Source: UBA4421 sp002704225 (GTDB lineage: Bacteria > Pseudomonadota > Gammaproteobacteria > Pseudomonadales > Azotimanducaceae). From it: a stretch of DNA of 38,846 nt. The notes under the pieces were generated by a model. That model saw only the letters and a program-made list of their open reading frames with translations, made no database searches and was not told the origin of the DNA. The translations under genes and the position numbers were made by a program. The stretch spans positions 1 to 38,846 of the forward strand of contig CACDWG010000019.1 in assembly GCA_902556425.1 (NCBI GenBank), read 5' to 3'. Below, piece by piece: positions 7,769 to 16,712 of this stretch. Within the stretch, counting starts at the first letter, position 1. Every line of letters starts with the position of its first letter.

Positions 7769-10700
7769 ATGAGACTGAAACAAATCAAGCTTGCTGGCTT
7801 TAAGTCTTTTGTCGACGCCACCACGGTTACCTTGCCCGGAAATCGCTGCGCGGTTGTGGGGCCGAACGGCTGCGGCAAATCCAACATCATTGATGCTGTG
7901 CGCTGGGTCATGGGCGAAAGCTCGGCAAAGCAGCTGCGCGGCGAGAACCTCACAGACGTCATCTTTAACGGCTCAAACACCCGTAAACCTAACAATGCCG
8001 CCAGCATTGAATTGATCTTTGACAACAGTGACGGGCGTATTGGTGGAGAGTACGCGGCCTACGCAGACATCGCGATTCGTCGCGAAGTGAGCCGGGACGG
8101 TCAGTCTAACTACTTGCTCAACGGCACCCGCTGCCGACGACGGGACATCCAAGATATTTTTCTTGGCACGGGTTTTGGCCCGCGCAGCTATTCCATTATC
8201 GAGCAAGGCATGATTTCGCAGCTGGTTGAGGCCAAACCCGAAGAGCTGAGGGTTTATCTTGAAGAAGCTGCCGGCATTTCAAAATACAAAGAACGGCGGC
8301 GCGAAACTCATAATCGGATCAAGCACACCCGAGAAAACTTAGAGCGTATCAACGATATTCGTGAAGAGTTGGGGCGCCAGCTGGATCGTTTGCAGCGCCA
8401 GGCTCAAGCAGCGGAACGCTATCGGACGCTGAAGACCGAAGAATCGCTCCTAAACGCCCAACTGTATGTGCTGCGTTACCAGGCGTTAAAAGAGGGACTG
8501 GGGCAGCGCGAGCAAAAGATAGCGGCTCTCGAAGTGGATTTGGAAAAGGCCATTGCAGAACGACGGCATGTGGAGGCTCAGATCGAGGGTCAGCGCCAAG
8601 GCTTTTCAGAGCAGACCGAAAACGTGAACGGCGTACAAGAACGCTTCTACAAGCTTGGCTCACAGATTACTTATACGGAGGAGTCTCTGCAGTTCAATAG
8701 GCGGCGTTTGGTGCAGCTCAACGAAGAACTCGAGCGCGCGCGCAAACGTAGCGCCGAGGCGAATCAGCAGGTCACCAGTGACGATGAACAGATACAGCGC
8801 ATGCAGGCGGAAGTCGCAGAGCTGCAGCCTCAAGCAGAAGCGTTAGCCACTGCCGATCAATCGGTTCAAGGTGCACTGGCAGATCTTGAAAACCAAAACA
8901 GACAATGGCAGCAGCGCTGGGATTCGTTTAATCAAGAGTTTTCTGCTAATGAACAAGACGCTCAGGTGCAAACCTCGAGAATAGAGTATCTGCAGCAACT
9001 CATCGCTCGGCTAGATAATCGGGCTCAGGAACTGACTCGATTGGCATCGGATCAGCCCAAGCAGGAAGGGCAGCTGGTCGAGCAAATGGCGCTAGAGATT
9101 GATGGTTTGGAGACGCAGAGCCGCTCGCTGGACGAATTGATGGCGGAATGTCGTGAGGAACTTTCAGTGGCGCGACAGGCGACTCAGGGGTTAGAGCAAT
9201 CCTTGGAGTCTGCTCGTGGTCAGGTGCAAGAGCTCCGTCAGCAATCAGCGAATCTACAGGCTATTCAAGACGCAGCATTGGGCAGTCATGTGCCCGAGGC
9301 TGAGAATTGGATCAGCGACAACGACTTGTCCAGTGCTCAACGCTTGGGGCAGAACCTATCGGTGGTTCCCGGTTGGGAGGGCGCGGTGGAATCTGTGCTT
9401 GGGCGGTTTATGCAGGCCCTGCAGGTCGACGACCTCACGGGTTTTGCCGGTACTCTCAGTCAGTTGGCGGAAGGGGATCTGGCCCTCGTTGAGTCACGCG
9501 CAACTGACGCCGTTGACGCGCGCAATGAGGCGCTTGCCTTGCCCACTGTGCGCTCGTTGCTGCGTGACCGGTCATTAGCCGGCAGTTCGTTGCTTTACGG
9601 AGTATTTGCTGCGGAATCTGCCGAGGTAGCCTTGAGCAAACGTCAGCAGTTGGCTCCAGGCCAGAGCATTATCACCCGTGAAGGTTTTTGGGTAGGCCCG
9701 GACTGGATGCGCGCTCTGCACGATGCAGATCAAACACAAGGCATCATTGAGCGCGGTAGAGCGATTGAGTCGCTGGCACTTGAGATCGAAGAAGCGGAAG
9801 CCCAGTTAGCGACGCTCGTTGATCAACGTCAAGAAGCCCGCGTCCAGATGGAAACTTTGGAGGCGAAGCGTGAAGAGCTTCAGCGTCAGGCTAACGAACT
9901 GAATCAAAGCTTGAGCGATCGACGCACGGATCACGGAGTGACGCGTGTGAAGCTGGAGGAGGCGGCGGCCAGACAAGAGCAACTGCGTAAAGAATCGGCA
10001 GAGGTCGCAGAACAGCTTGCCCAAGAAAAAAGCAGACTGGAACAAACGCGCAGCGCCCTCGCAATCGCAGAGACTGTGCGCAGCGAACAGAGTGTGGTGA
10101 AGGCTGACTTAACCGAACAGCGCGAGCAATTGGGCGAACGCCTGCAGCGTGGTCGAGATTCCGCCCGCGCCAGCCGTGATAAATTCCATGCAGTCAATGT
10201 GCGTTTGGAATCGGTGCAGTCCCAGCTCACCGTCAGTCTTACGGCGCGGGAGCGAGTAAGAACTCAACAATCCCAGCTAGCGGATCAGATGAAGGGTGTT
10301 CAGCAAGGGATCGAAGAGAGCCAGCGGCCAATTCCAGAGCTGGAAACCCAGCTTAAAGAACAGCTAGCCAGTCGGGTCGGAGTTGAGGAAGAGCTCAAAC
10401 AAGCCCGCGCTAACCTGGAAACGTTGGAATCCGGTATTCGGGCACTGGAGGCTCAGCGAGGCAAGGTGTCTGAAAGCGTCGCCAAGGTCCGCGAAGGATT
10501 GGAAGATGAACGTGTTCAGCGGCAAGGCATGGCGGTTCAAGAAAACAATGTACTTGAACAGTTGGGTGCAACGGGTCACGAATTAGAAGTGGTTCAGCAG
10601 GGTATGCCTGAAGAGGCTTCCCAAACGGCTTGGGTGGAAGAAATCGAGCGAATGTCGCGCCGCATTCAGCGCCTTGGCGCCATTAACTTGGCGGCAATTG

Positions 10701-11287
10701 AAGAGTTTGATAAAGAGTCTGAGCGTAAGAACTATCTGGACGCTCAGGCGGCGGATCTTGAGGAGGCTTTGGACACGCTGTTGGATGTCATGCAGAAGAT
10801 CGACAAAGAAACCCGGGTGCGCTTTAAGGAAACCTTTGACGCGGTTAACACGAAACTCGGCGAATTGTTTCCGAAGGTATTTGGCGGTGGCAGCGCGACA
10901 CTGGAGCTGACCGGGGATGATATGCTCGATACTGGGGTCACGTTGATGGCACGTCCTCCGGGCAAAAAGAATTCATCAATTCATCTGCTCTCGGGGGGTG
11001 AAAAAGCGATGACTGCGGTAGCGCTGATTTTTGCTATTTTCCACCTCAATCCAAGCCCCGTGTGTCTGCTTGATGAGGTCGATGCGCCCTTGGATGATAT
11101 GAACGTGACGCGTTTTGCCGCGTTGATCCGTGAGATGTCTGAGTCGGTTCAGTTTTTGGTGATCACGCACAACAAGATCACGATGGAAATGGCGGACTAT
11201 TTGATGGGCGTTACCATGCACGAAGCTGGCGTGTCGCGCTTGGTTTCGGTGGATGTGGACGCGGCGGCGGCACTGGCTATCGCTTAA
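7769..11287 (+). CDS. smc: Chromosome segregation ATPase SMC
   Basis: Structural maintenance of chromosomes protein, which forms a ring-shaped dimer with ScpA/ScpB and helps organise and segregate the chromosome. The 1172-residue product begins 'MRLKQIKLAGFKSFVD' and has Walker A 'GPNGCGKS' at 31-38. Two long Gln/Glu/Arg-rich coiled coils (about 170-500 and 660-1000) flank a hinge near 510-640 ('VVPGWEGAVESVLG'). The C-terminal head has signature 'LLSGGEKAMTAVAL' and Walker B 'CLLDEVDAPLDD'. Length is normal. It is a true Smc rather than MukB. zipA and ligA follow, the usual order in several gammaproteobacteria. Confidence 0.97.
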   Translation: MRLKQIKLAGFKSFVDATTVTLPGNRCAVVGPNGCGKSNIIDAVRWVMGESSAKQLRGENLTDVIFNGSNTRKPNNAASIELIFDNSDGRIGGEYAAYADIAIRREVSRDGQSNYLLNGTRCRRRDIQDIFLGTGFGPRSYSIIEQGMISQLVEAKPEELRVYLEEAAGISKYKERRRETHNRIKHTRENLERINDIREELGRQLDRLQRQAQAAERYRTLKTEESLLNAQLYVLRYQALKEGLGQREQKIAALEVDLEKAIAERRHVEAQIEGQRQGFSEQTENVNGVQERFYKLGSQITYTEESLQFNRRRLVQLNEELERARKRSAEANQQVTSDDEQIQRMQAEVAELQPQAEALATADQSVQGALADLENQNRQWQQRWDSFNQEFSANEQDAQVQTSRIEYLQQLIARLDNRAQELTRLASDQPKQEGQLVEQMALEIDGLETQSRSLDELMAECREELSVARQATQGLEQSLESARGQVQELRQQSANLQAIQDAALGSHVPEAENWISDNDLSSAQRLGQNLSVVPGWEGAVESVLGRFMQALQVDDLTGFAGTLSQLAEGDLALVESRATDAVDARNEALALPTVRSLLRDRSLAGSSLLYGVFAAESAEVALSKRQQLAPGQSIITREGFWVGPDWMRALHDADQTQGIIERGRAIESLALEIEEAEAQLATLVDQRQEARVQMETLEAKREELQRQANELNQSLSDRRTDHGVTRVKLEEAAARQEQLRKESAEVAEQLAQEKSRLEQTRSALAIAETVRSEQSVVKADLTEQREQLGERLQRGRDSARASRDKFHAVNVRLESVQSQLTVSLTARERVRTQQSQLADQMKGVQQGIEESQRPIPELETQLKEQLASRVGVEEELKQARANLETLESGIRALEAQRGKVSESVAKVREGLEDERVQRQGMAVQENNVLEQLGATGHELEVVQQGMPEEASQTAWVEEIERMSRRIQRLGAINLAAIEEFDKESERKNYLDAQAADLEEALDTLLDVMQKIDKETRVRFKETFDAVNTKLGELFPKVFGGGSATLELTGDDMLDTGVTLMARPPGKKNSSIHLLSGGEKAMTAVALIFAIFHLNPSPVCLLDEVDAPLDDMNVTRFAALIREMSESVQFLVITHNKITMEMADYLMGVTMHEAGVSRLVSVDVDAAAALAIA

Positions 11288-11326
11288 TGAGCGTATTGGG
11301 TTAGGAACTATATTGCGGGGTATGTT

Positions 11327-12286
11327 TTGGATATCAAAGATCTGATCATTATCGCTGGCAGCATTTTCTTCGTTTTGATCGTTGCCCATGGATTATGGGT
11401 AGCTCGTCGAAATCGTCAGAATGAAATTCGTATGGATATCAAAGCCTCAGATACGAAGGACGACGCGCCTTCGGATCTATCCCTATCGCCGGACTTTCCC
11501 AATGGCGGTGCTAGGGTCATCAGGCAGGCGCTAGAGGAGGAGGGCGTCGAAACCGTATCTGATGCGAAACCCAGCGATCCGCCCGAGCAATCGCATGACG
11601 CCTTGATGACTGTCGTCGATGACCAACATCAGCCCCCGAGTGGGCGCGACTCGATGCCTCCGCGAACGGATGATTTGTTCGAGACCAACGATGCGCCGCT
11701 GGTGTCGGAGAATAGAGCCGCCGAGCACAAAAGGTCCGAAAAAAACACCTCCGAAAAGCAGGGTAAGCCATCTCGTGAGCCCACTGCCTCTGCACAAAAT
11801 TCGGCTGTCAGAAAAGAAGCAACACCGGATGATGCGCGACGTAAGAATCCACAGTTGGAAGAGCTGCTGATATTGGGGGTCATGGCCCAGTCAGATGAGC
11901 CCTTTGGCGGAGACGAGTTGGTCGCCGCATTGCGTGGGCAGGGATTAAAATTTGGCGACATGGGTATTTTTCACCGCACTCATGGCGATAGCGGTGAGCG
12001 CCTGTTCAGTGTCGCCAATGCCGTAGAGCCTGGTACGTTTGATCTCTCGGATTTGAGCGAGTTGAAGACTCCGGGACTCACGTTTTTCATGCAGCTACCG
12101 GTTCCGGGGGATGCATTAGAAACGCTGGAAGACATGATTCTCTCCGCCCGTACGGTGGCGGCAGCGCTGGGCGGTGATGTGAAAGATGACACCATGAGTG
12201 CTTTGACCGGACAAACAGTCGAGCATCTGAAGCAGCGTATTGCCGACTTTGTGCTTAAGCAATTGACAGCCTCTAGCGACGGTTGA
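11327..12286 (+). CDS. zipA: Cell division protein ZipA
   Basis: Inner-membrane anchor that tethers FtsZ at the division site. The 319-residue product shows the ZipA plan: a short N-terminus, one membrane helix (about residues 5-25, 'LIIIAGSIFFVLIVAHGLWV') followed by 'RRNRQNE', a long charged, low-complexity linker (about 40-175), then a globular FtsZ-binding domain with 'EELLILGVMAQSDEPFGGDE', 'GLKFGDMGIFHR' and 'GLTFFMQLPVPGD'. I use the TTG at 11327 because GCGGGG lies about seven bases upstream and no in-frame ATG fits. The stop overlaps the ligA ATG by one base. Confidence 0.93.
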   Translation: MDIKDLIIIAGSIFFVLIVAHGLWVARRNRQNEIRMDIKASDTKDDAPSDLSLSPDFPNGGARVIRQALEEEGVETVSDAKPSDPPEQSHDALMTVVDDQHQPPSGRDSMPPRTDDLFETNDAPLVSENRAAEHKRSEKNTSEKQGKPSREPTASAQNSAVRKEATPDDARRKNPQLEELLILGVMAQSDEPFGGDELVAALRGQGLKFGDMGIFHRTHGDSGERLFSVANAVEPGTFDLSDLSELKTPGLTFFMQLPVPGDALETLEDMILSARTVAAALGGDVKDDTMSALTGQTVEHLKQRIADFVLKQLTASSDG

Positions 12287-14364
12287 TGAGCTCAAACGAA
12301 GAGCCAAACCAAGAATCCGGCCAAGAACTCAGCGGAGCAGTTCTCGAACGCGTCGCGCACCTGCGCGAGCAGCTGACATATCACCTCCATCGTTATCATG
12401 TTCTGGATGAACCAGAAATCGCGGATGCAGAATACGATCGGCTTTTCGATGAGCTGCTGGATCTAGAGAACACCTATCCTAGTCTGCAGATAGCGTCGTC
12501 TCCCACTCAGCGTGTTGGCGCGCCTGCCCTGGATCAGTTTGAAAAAGTGCAGCACGCGCGCCCAATGCTGTCGCTGGATAAGGCAACCACCCGGGAAGAG
12601 TTAGAACAGTGGATGCAACGCTGTCGTAGTCGGTTGGGTGATGTGGCATTGACCTTTACCTGCGAGCCCAAAATCGACGGCGTCGCCGTCGCGCTGATCT
12701 ATGAAAACGGAGAGTTGACTCTGGCGGCCACGCGAGGTGATGGTAACGAAGGAGAGAACATCTTCGCTAACGTGCGCACTATCGGTTCGATTCCGTTAAC
12801 GCTGTCAGGCGAAGCCAGTCACGTTGCGCCGAAGTTAGAGGTGCGTGGCGAGATTTATATTCCGCTGGAACGCTTCGATGCCTTTAATGCAGCGGCCATT
12901 GCCAAGGGAGAAAAGCCCATGGTCAACCCCCGTAACGGGGCTGCGGGCAGTTTGCGGCAACTAGACAGCAAGGTGACAGCAGGTCGACCTTTGACCATGT
13001 TTTGCTACAGCTTGGGCGGCAGTGAAGGTGCTTGGCAGCCAAGGACTCAAGAGGAAGTACTCAGCACGTTTGCTGAATGGGGGCTGCGGACCAACCCGGC
13101 TCTGGAAGTGGCCGCCGATCTTGACCAGTGCCTGAGCTACATAGACCGTTTAGAACAGCGCAGAGACGATCTAGGCTACGAGATTGATGGTGTCGTGATT
13201 AAGGTCAATGACTTGGTTCAGCAGCAGGCCTTGGGTTCAGTAACCCGCAAACCTCGCTGGGCCATAGCCTATAAATTCGCGGCTCAGGAAGCGACATCGG
13301 TGGTGGAAAGCGTGGACTTTCAGGTGGGACGTACCGGTGCGATTACGCCGGTGGCGAGGTTGCAGCCGACATTTGTCGGCGGGGTTACGGTAACCAACGC
13401 GACCCTGCACAACATGGATGAGATCGCTCGGCTGGATCTGCATGTGGGAGATCGGGTGATGATTCGGCGCGCGGGGGATGTGATTCCGCAAATCGCCGCG
13501 GTCATCCAAGACCGGCGCCCTCACGACGCTCAAGCGATAGGTTTGCCCGAAGGCTGCCCCTCATGTGGCAGCGTCATACATCGACTGGGAGAGGAAGTGG
13601 TCGCGCGCTGTAGTGCGCCGCGAGATGTTTGCCCAGCCCAGCGCAAAGAAGGGTTAAAGCACTTTGTGTCGCGGCTGGCCTTTGATGTCGATGGCTTAGG
13701 CGACAAGCTGATCGACCAACTGGTGGATCAATGCCTCGTGTCCAATGCGGCAGACCTGTTTACTTTGTCGAGGGATCAGCTAGTCGCGCTTGAACGCATG
13801 GGAGAGAAGTCAGCGGATAATCTGCTTGAGGCCTTGGCGGCGGCGAAACGGACCACCCTACCTCGAATGATTTATGCACTCGGGATTCGTGAGGTTGGCG
13901 AGGCGACGGCGGCAGGACTCGCCCGCCACTTCGGTGATATGGATTCTCTGCTAGCTGCCGATTTGACCGCACTGGAGCAGGTGCCGGATGTTGGACCAGT
14001 TGTCGCACAATCTGTGCTGGAGTTTTTTGCGCAATCTGAACACCGCGATGTGGTCGCAGCGTTGCAGCGGTTAGGCATACACTGGCCTGCAATCGACGTG
14101 GTCGCCCCTGCATCGCTCCCCTTGATCGGTCAAGTCTGGGTATTGACCGGCACGCTGGAATCCATGCCCCGAGGCACGGCAAAACAGCACCTAATCGATC
14201 TTGGCGCAAAGGTGGCCGGCTCGGTATCGGCAAAAACGACCGTCGTAGTTGCGGGTCCCGGAGCAGGAAGCAAACTGGAGAAGGCCCAAAGCCTTGGGGT
14301 TCAGGTGCTGTCAGAACAAGATCTGCTGGCGCTGTTTAATCAATATGAAAAGGAAGCGGAGTGA
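12286..14364 (+). CDS. ligA: NAD-dependent DNA ligase LigA
   Basis: Seals nicks during replication and repair using NAD+. The product of about 692 residues has the N-terminal Ia domain with 'YHVLDEPEIADAEYDRL', and the adenylation motif 'CEPKIDGVAV' with the active-site Lys at about 129. Then come the OB fold, a four-Cys zinc finger ('CPSCGSVIHRLG' and a later Cys pair ending 'DVCPAQ'), helix-hairpin-helix repeats and a C-terminal BRCT domain ('GQVWVLTGTLESMPRG'). Length is normal. ATG 12286 overlaps the zipA stop; a TTG one codon earlier is an alternative. The stop overlaps the next gene by one base. Confidence 0.98.
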   Translation: MSSNEEPNQESGQELSGAVLERVAHLREQLTYHLHRYHVLDEPEIADAEYDRLFDELLDLENTYPSLQIASSPTQRVGAPALDQFEKVQHARPMLSLDKATTREELEQWMQRCRSRLGDVALTFTCEPKIDGVAVALIYENGELTLAATRGDGNEGENIFANVRTIGSIPLTLSGEASHVAPKLEVRGEIYIPLERFDAFNAAAIAKGEKPMVNPRNGAAGSLRQLDSKVTAGRPLTMFCYSLGGSEGAWQPRTQEEVLSTFAEWGLRTNPALEVAADLDQCLSYIDRLEQRRDDLGYEIDGVVIKVNDLVQQQALGSVTRKPRWAIAYKFAAQEATSVVESVDFQVGRTGAITPVARLQPTFVGGVTVTNATLHNMDEIARLDLHVGDRVMIRRAGDVIPQIAAVIQDRRPHDAQAIGLPEGCPSCGSVIHRLGEEVVARCSAPRDVCPAQRKEGLKHFVSRLAFDVDGLGDKLIDQLVDQCLVSNAADLFTLSRDQLVALERMGEKSADNLLEALAAAKRTTLPRMIYALGIREVGEATAAGLARHFGDMDSLLAADLTALEQVPDVGPVVAQSVLEFFAQSEHRDVVAALQRLGIHWPAIDVVAPASLPLIGQVWVLTGTLESMPRGTAKQHLIDLGAKVAGSVSAKTTVVVAGPGAGSKLEKAQSLGVQVLSEQDLLALFNQYEKEAE

Positions 14365-14936
14365 TGCGGAAAGTCTTGGCGCTTGTCCTTGTAGCTGTGG
14401 TGTTTAGTGGCTGTGCTTCCGGGCCGCCAGCCGATCCCAATAATATTTGCCGGATTCTTGCCGATGAGAGAGGCTGGAAAAAAGAAGCCCGCAAAGCCTA
14501 TAAGCGCTGGGGGCTGCCGCCTCATGTTGGTTTTGCTTTTATCCACCGCGAGTCTACTTTTGATGCGAAGGCAAAGCCCGAGCGAAAAAAGTTGCTCGGC
14601 ATTGTGCCCATGGCACGTCCTTCTTCCGCATTTGGCTATGCTCAGGCGATCGATGAAACGTGGTCTGATTACAAAAAGAGCACTGGGCGACGTTTCGCTC
14701 GACGAGATGATATGGGCGATGCGCTGGATTTTATTGGCTGGTACAACAACACCAGTCACCGCCGTCTTGGGTTATCCAAGGGCGACGCCTATAGTCTGTA
14801 TCTCGCCTATTACAGCGGTCACGGTGGTTATGCTCGAGGTACATGGAAGAAGTCCTCTGCGATCAAAGGCTACGCAAAAAAAGCCGCTCGACAGGCTGCC
14901 ATTTACAACCGGCAGCTCAAAAAGTGCCGAATTTAG
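14364..14936 (+). CDS. Lysozyme-fold (SLT-like) lipoprotein
   Basis: Predicted outer-membrane or periplasmic lipoprotein of about 190 residues. The signal peptide ends in a lipobox 'FSGC' (Cys about 17). The body resembles a Goose/SLT lysozyme fold: 'FAFIHRESTFDAKAKP' carries a Glu in the position of the catalytic Glu of lytic transglycosylases, 'FGYAQAIDETW' matches the 'GlMQi.p.TW' motif, and 'YNNTSHRRLG' with 'AYYSGHGGYARGTW' follow. That suggests peptidoglycan binding or cleavage, but activity is unproven. The start overlaps the ligA stop (GTG 14361 is an alternative), so it is probably co-transcribed with ligA. Its stop overlaps the stop of the opposite-strand ParA-like gene. Confidence 0.75.
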   Translation: MRKVLALVLVAVVFSGCASGPPADPNNICRILADERGWKKEARKAYKRWGLPPHVGFAFIHRESTFDAKAKPERKKLLGIVPMARPSSAFGYAQAIDETWSDYKKSTGRRFARRDDMGDALDFIGWYNNTSHRRLGLSKGDAYSLYLAYYSGHGGYARGTWKKSSAIKGYAKKAARQAAIYNRQLKKCRI

Positions 14937-15705
14937 AGCTGAAAGAGCTTCTTCGGCGGTAGGGGAAGTTGGTCCGCCCGCGCAATAAGATCGGTCAGCC
15001 AGCCGATATAAGGCTTGGCTTGCTGCAGTAGTTTAGCCACGCTGGTGTCGTTCTCGTCGCTGCGAAAAGCGCGACGGAATATCGGAGCATAGTAAAGCGG
15101 TTTGCCAAAGTATACCGAGTGTCGGGTGAACTGGTTTCTTAGCTCGTTGAATTCCTCTCGGCTGTCTACCATATTTGGCAAGAGAACAATCGGAGGGGGG
15201 GGGGGCCATCGATGTGGATTTGCTGCCGAGAGAACAGGCCTTGTAGTTCGTCGAGATACTTTAGCGTAGCGAATACGTCGGCATCGCCCACTGAGGTAGG
15301 CACGAAGATCAAGTCGCTGTGACTAAGAAAAGTACTCCGAGACGGCTCGTTACCGGCGGGGCTGTCGAAAATAATGTACTTTTGGGTATTTCGGTATGGG
15401 AAATCCGAGCCCATGTGGTTGATCAGATTGCCATTGTTAGGCGAACCCGAGTTCAAAAAAAAGTCCTCGTTCTCTAGCACACTGAAACGGCTGTTCTCGA
15501 ACCGTCGCAACGAATCGCTACTGGTCTTTTGTACGTCTAGGTCGATCAACTCGACACGAGAGCTCGGGCGTAGGGTCGCGATGCCCAAGCTCGCCATAAG
15601 AGCAAGCGTACTTTTGCCGACACCGCCCTTGGAGTTGGCAAATACAACTGAACGGGGTTTGGACGACGTCGGCTGACTGACTGGACTGACGTTTTCTGGA
15701 TTCAA
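14933..15705 (-). pseudogene. ParA/MinD-like ATPase, reading frame broken at an 11-G tract
   Basis: The N-terminal part (15705 to 15166) has the deviant Walker A 'KGGVGKST' at about residues 25-32, 'VELIDLDVQKTSSDSL' and 'YIIFDSPAGNEPS', the marks of a ParA/MinD ATPase. The frame then runs into a stop just after a Gly-Pro-Pro-Pro stretch encoded by G11 (15195-15205 on the + strand). The rest continues in another frame (15181 to 14933, beginning 'PNMVDSREEFNEL'). Tracts of 9 or 12 would restore one protein of 256 or 257 residues. The start is a TTG, 26 bases after the upstream bactofilin, so it looks like the third gene of a bactofilin operon. It could be phase variable, a true pseudogene or a sequence error; the sequence alone cannot decide. 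Confidence 0.8.
15195..15205. repeat. Poly-G tract of 11 inside the ParA-like gene
   Basis: Eleven consecutive G on the + strand (C on the coding strand) interrupt the ParA-like frame. This is the longest homopolymer I noticed in the window. Tracts of this kind are classic slipped-strand phase-variation sites, and also classic sequencing and assembly error sites. Confidence 0.9.
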
Positions 15706-15731
15706 TTTCAGCGCTCAGGCGATTAAGGCGA

Positions 15732-16178
15732 CTAGAGGCCTTTGTCTTCGTCGTCAGCCGCGCCTGCGTCGAGACTGTCACCCGATACAGCCGCAGTAAA
15801 GGCTTCTAGACGGTCGGAAATAACCGGAGCTTCAGAGACGGCGCCCTCCCAGTCCGTTGAGATTTCACCAACCAATTTGGCGCCTTCCATGCACTCAATG
15901 GAACCATATTTGATATTGCCGCGAATTCTACCGGAGGAGCACACAGTCAATTTGCCGGACAGTTGAAGACTGTCTTCGACCGTCCCTTCAACTTCTGCCG
16001 TCTCGCCCGAGATATCTCCTACCACACAGCCAGAGGGGCCGACGATCAAATGCTTCACCGCGACCTTGCCAACAATCTTGCCGTCAATACGGGCGGTGCC
16101 GTCAATCGCTAGCGAAGCGCCCTCAAGGTGCGTTGCTGGTCCAACATAAAATTCGTATCCTGAATCGTTCTGTGCCAT
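15732..16178 (-). CDS. Bactofilin A
   Basis: Bactofilins polymerise into nucleotide-free cytoskeletal filaments through a right-handed beta-helix. The 148-residue product has the repeating hydrophobic/Gly pattern of that helix: 'GASLAIDGTARIDGKIVGKV', 'HLIVGPSGCVVGDISGET', 'VEGTVEDSLQLSGKLTV', 'GRIRGNIKYGSIECMEGA' and 'KLVGEIS'. A flexible acidic tail follows ('AADDEDKGL'). Roles known for the family include cell shape, stalk or polar structures and recruiting wall enzymes; which applies here is unknown. It lies between a second bactofilin and the ParA-like gene on the - strand, with short gaps of 51 and 26 bases. Confidence 0.9.
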   Translation of the reverse strand: MAQNDSGYEFYVGPATHLEGASLAIDGTARIDGKIVGKVAVKHLIVGPSGCVVGDISGETAEVEGTVEDSLQLSGKLTVCSSGRIRGNIKYGSIECMEGAKLVGEISTDWEGAVSEAPVISDRLEAFTAAVSGDSLDAGAADDEDKGL

Positions 16179-16229
16179 TTTTTTAAAACCCCGTTTCTCT
16201 AAATATGTTAATGTGTTTTGAGTCTCTAA

Positions 16230-16619
16230 CTATTGCTCTTTTCCCTCGGTCGCAGTGGGATCCTGCGCCTGTGCCATCGTCACTAATTCTCCTGTAATCA
16301 CAGCACCCGGGCTGATTGCCAGCTTAAAAAAGCGAATCACCCCGCTTACCTCTGCGGATGAATCAATGGACACACTGCTCGTCCCGGTTACATTGGCATC
16401 TACCTTGCCAGCGATCACTACCCTCGGCGCGTTGATTTCACCGGTGAACGTCCCGCCCTCGAGAATTTTGACCACACTTGAATCCTCGCCGTTGCTGATT
16501 ACGGAACCATTGACAGTTCCGGCAATGACGAGTTCTTGGCGAAATGAAATATCTCCGCTCAGCACTGTACCAGCCGCTACAAGACTTGTTGCAGCTTTTG
16601 GGCCCTTTTTTGAGTTCAT
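16230..16619 (-). CDS. Bactofilin B
   Basis: Second bactofilin, first gene of the - strand operon. The product of about 129 residues has a short Lys-rich head ('MNSKKGPKAA') and a beta-helical core with 'GTVLSGDISFRQELVIAGTV', 'GSVISNGEDSSVVKILEGG', 'FTGEINAPRVVIAGKVDAN' and 'GVIRFFKLAISPGAVITGEL'. I chose the ATG at 16619 because a GGA lies about eight bases upstream. In-frame ATG 16628 and TTG 16637 would lengthen it by three or six residues. Two different bactofilins side by side suggest copolymerisation, which is inference. Confidence 0.88.
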   Translation of the reverse strand: MNSKKGPKAATSLVAAGTVLSGDISFRQELVIAGTVNGSVISNGEDSSVVKILEGGTFTGEINAPRVVIAGKVDANVTGTSSVSIDSSAEVSGVIRFFKLAISPGAVITGELVTMAQAQDPTATEGKEQ

Positions 16620-16712
16620 TACCCGCATCCAGATCAAGACTCATCCTATTAGTCGGTCAAGTCTACTATAAGTTGATAAAGAAATTTGCGAGTTTGGCGG
16701 ACTGTGTTTTCG

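Noticed and set aside
16640..16670. IscR-like site ahead of the bactofilin operon
   Set aside because: The GACT half-sites are in direct rather than inverted order, so the consensus is not met.
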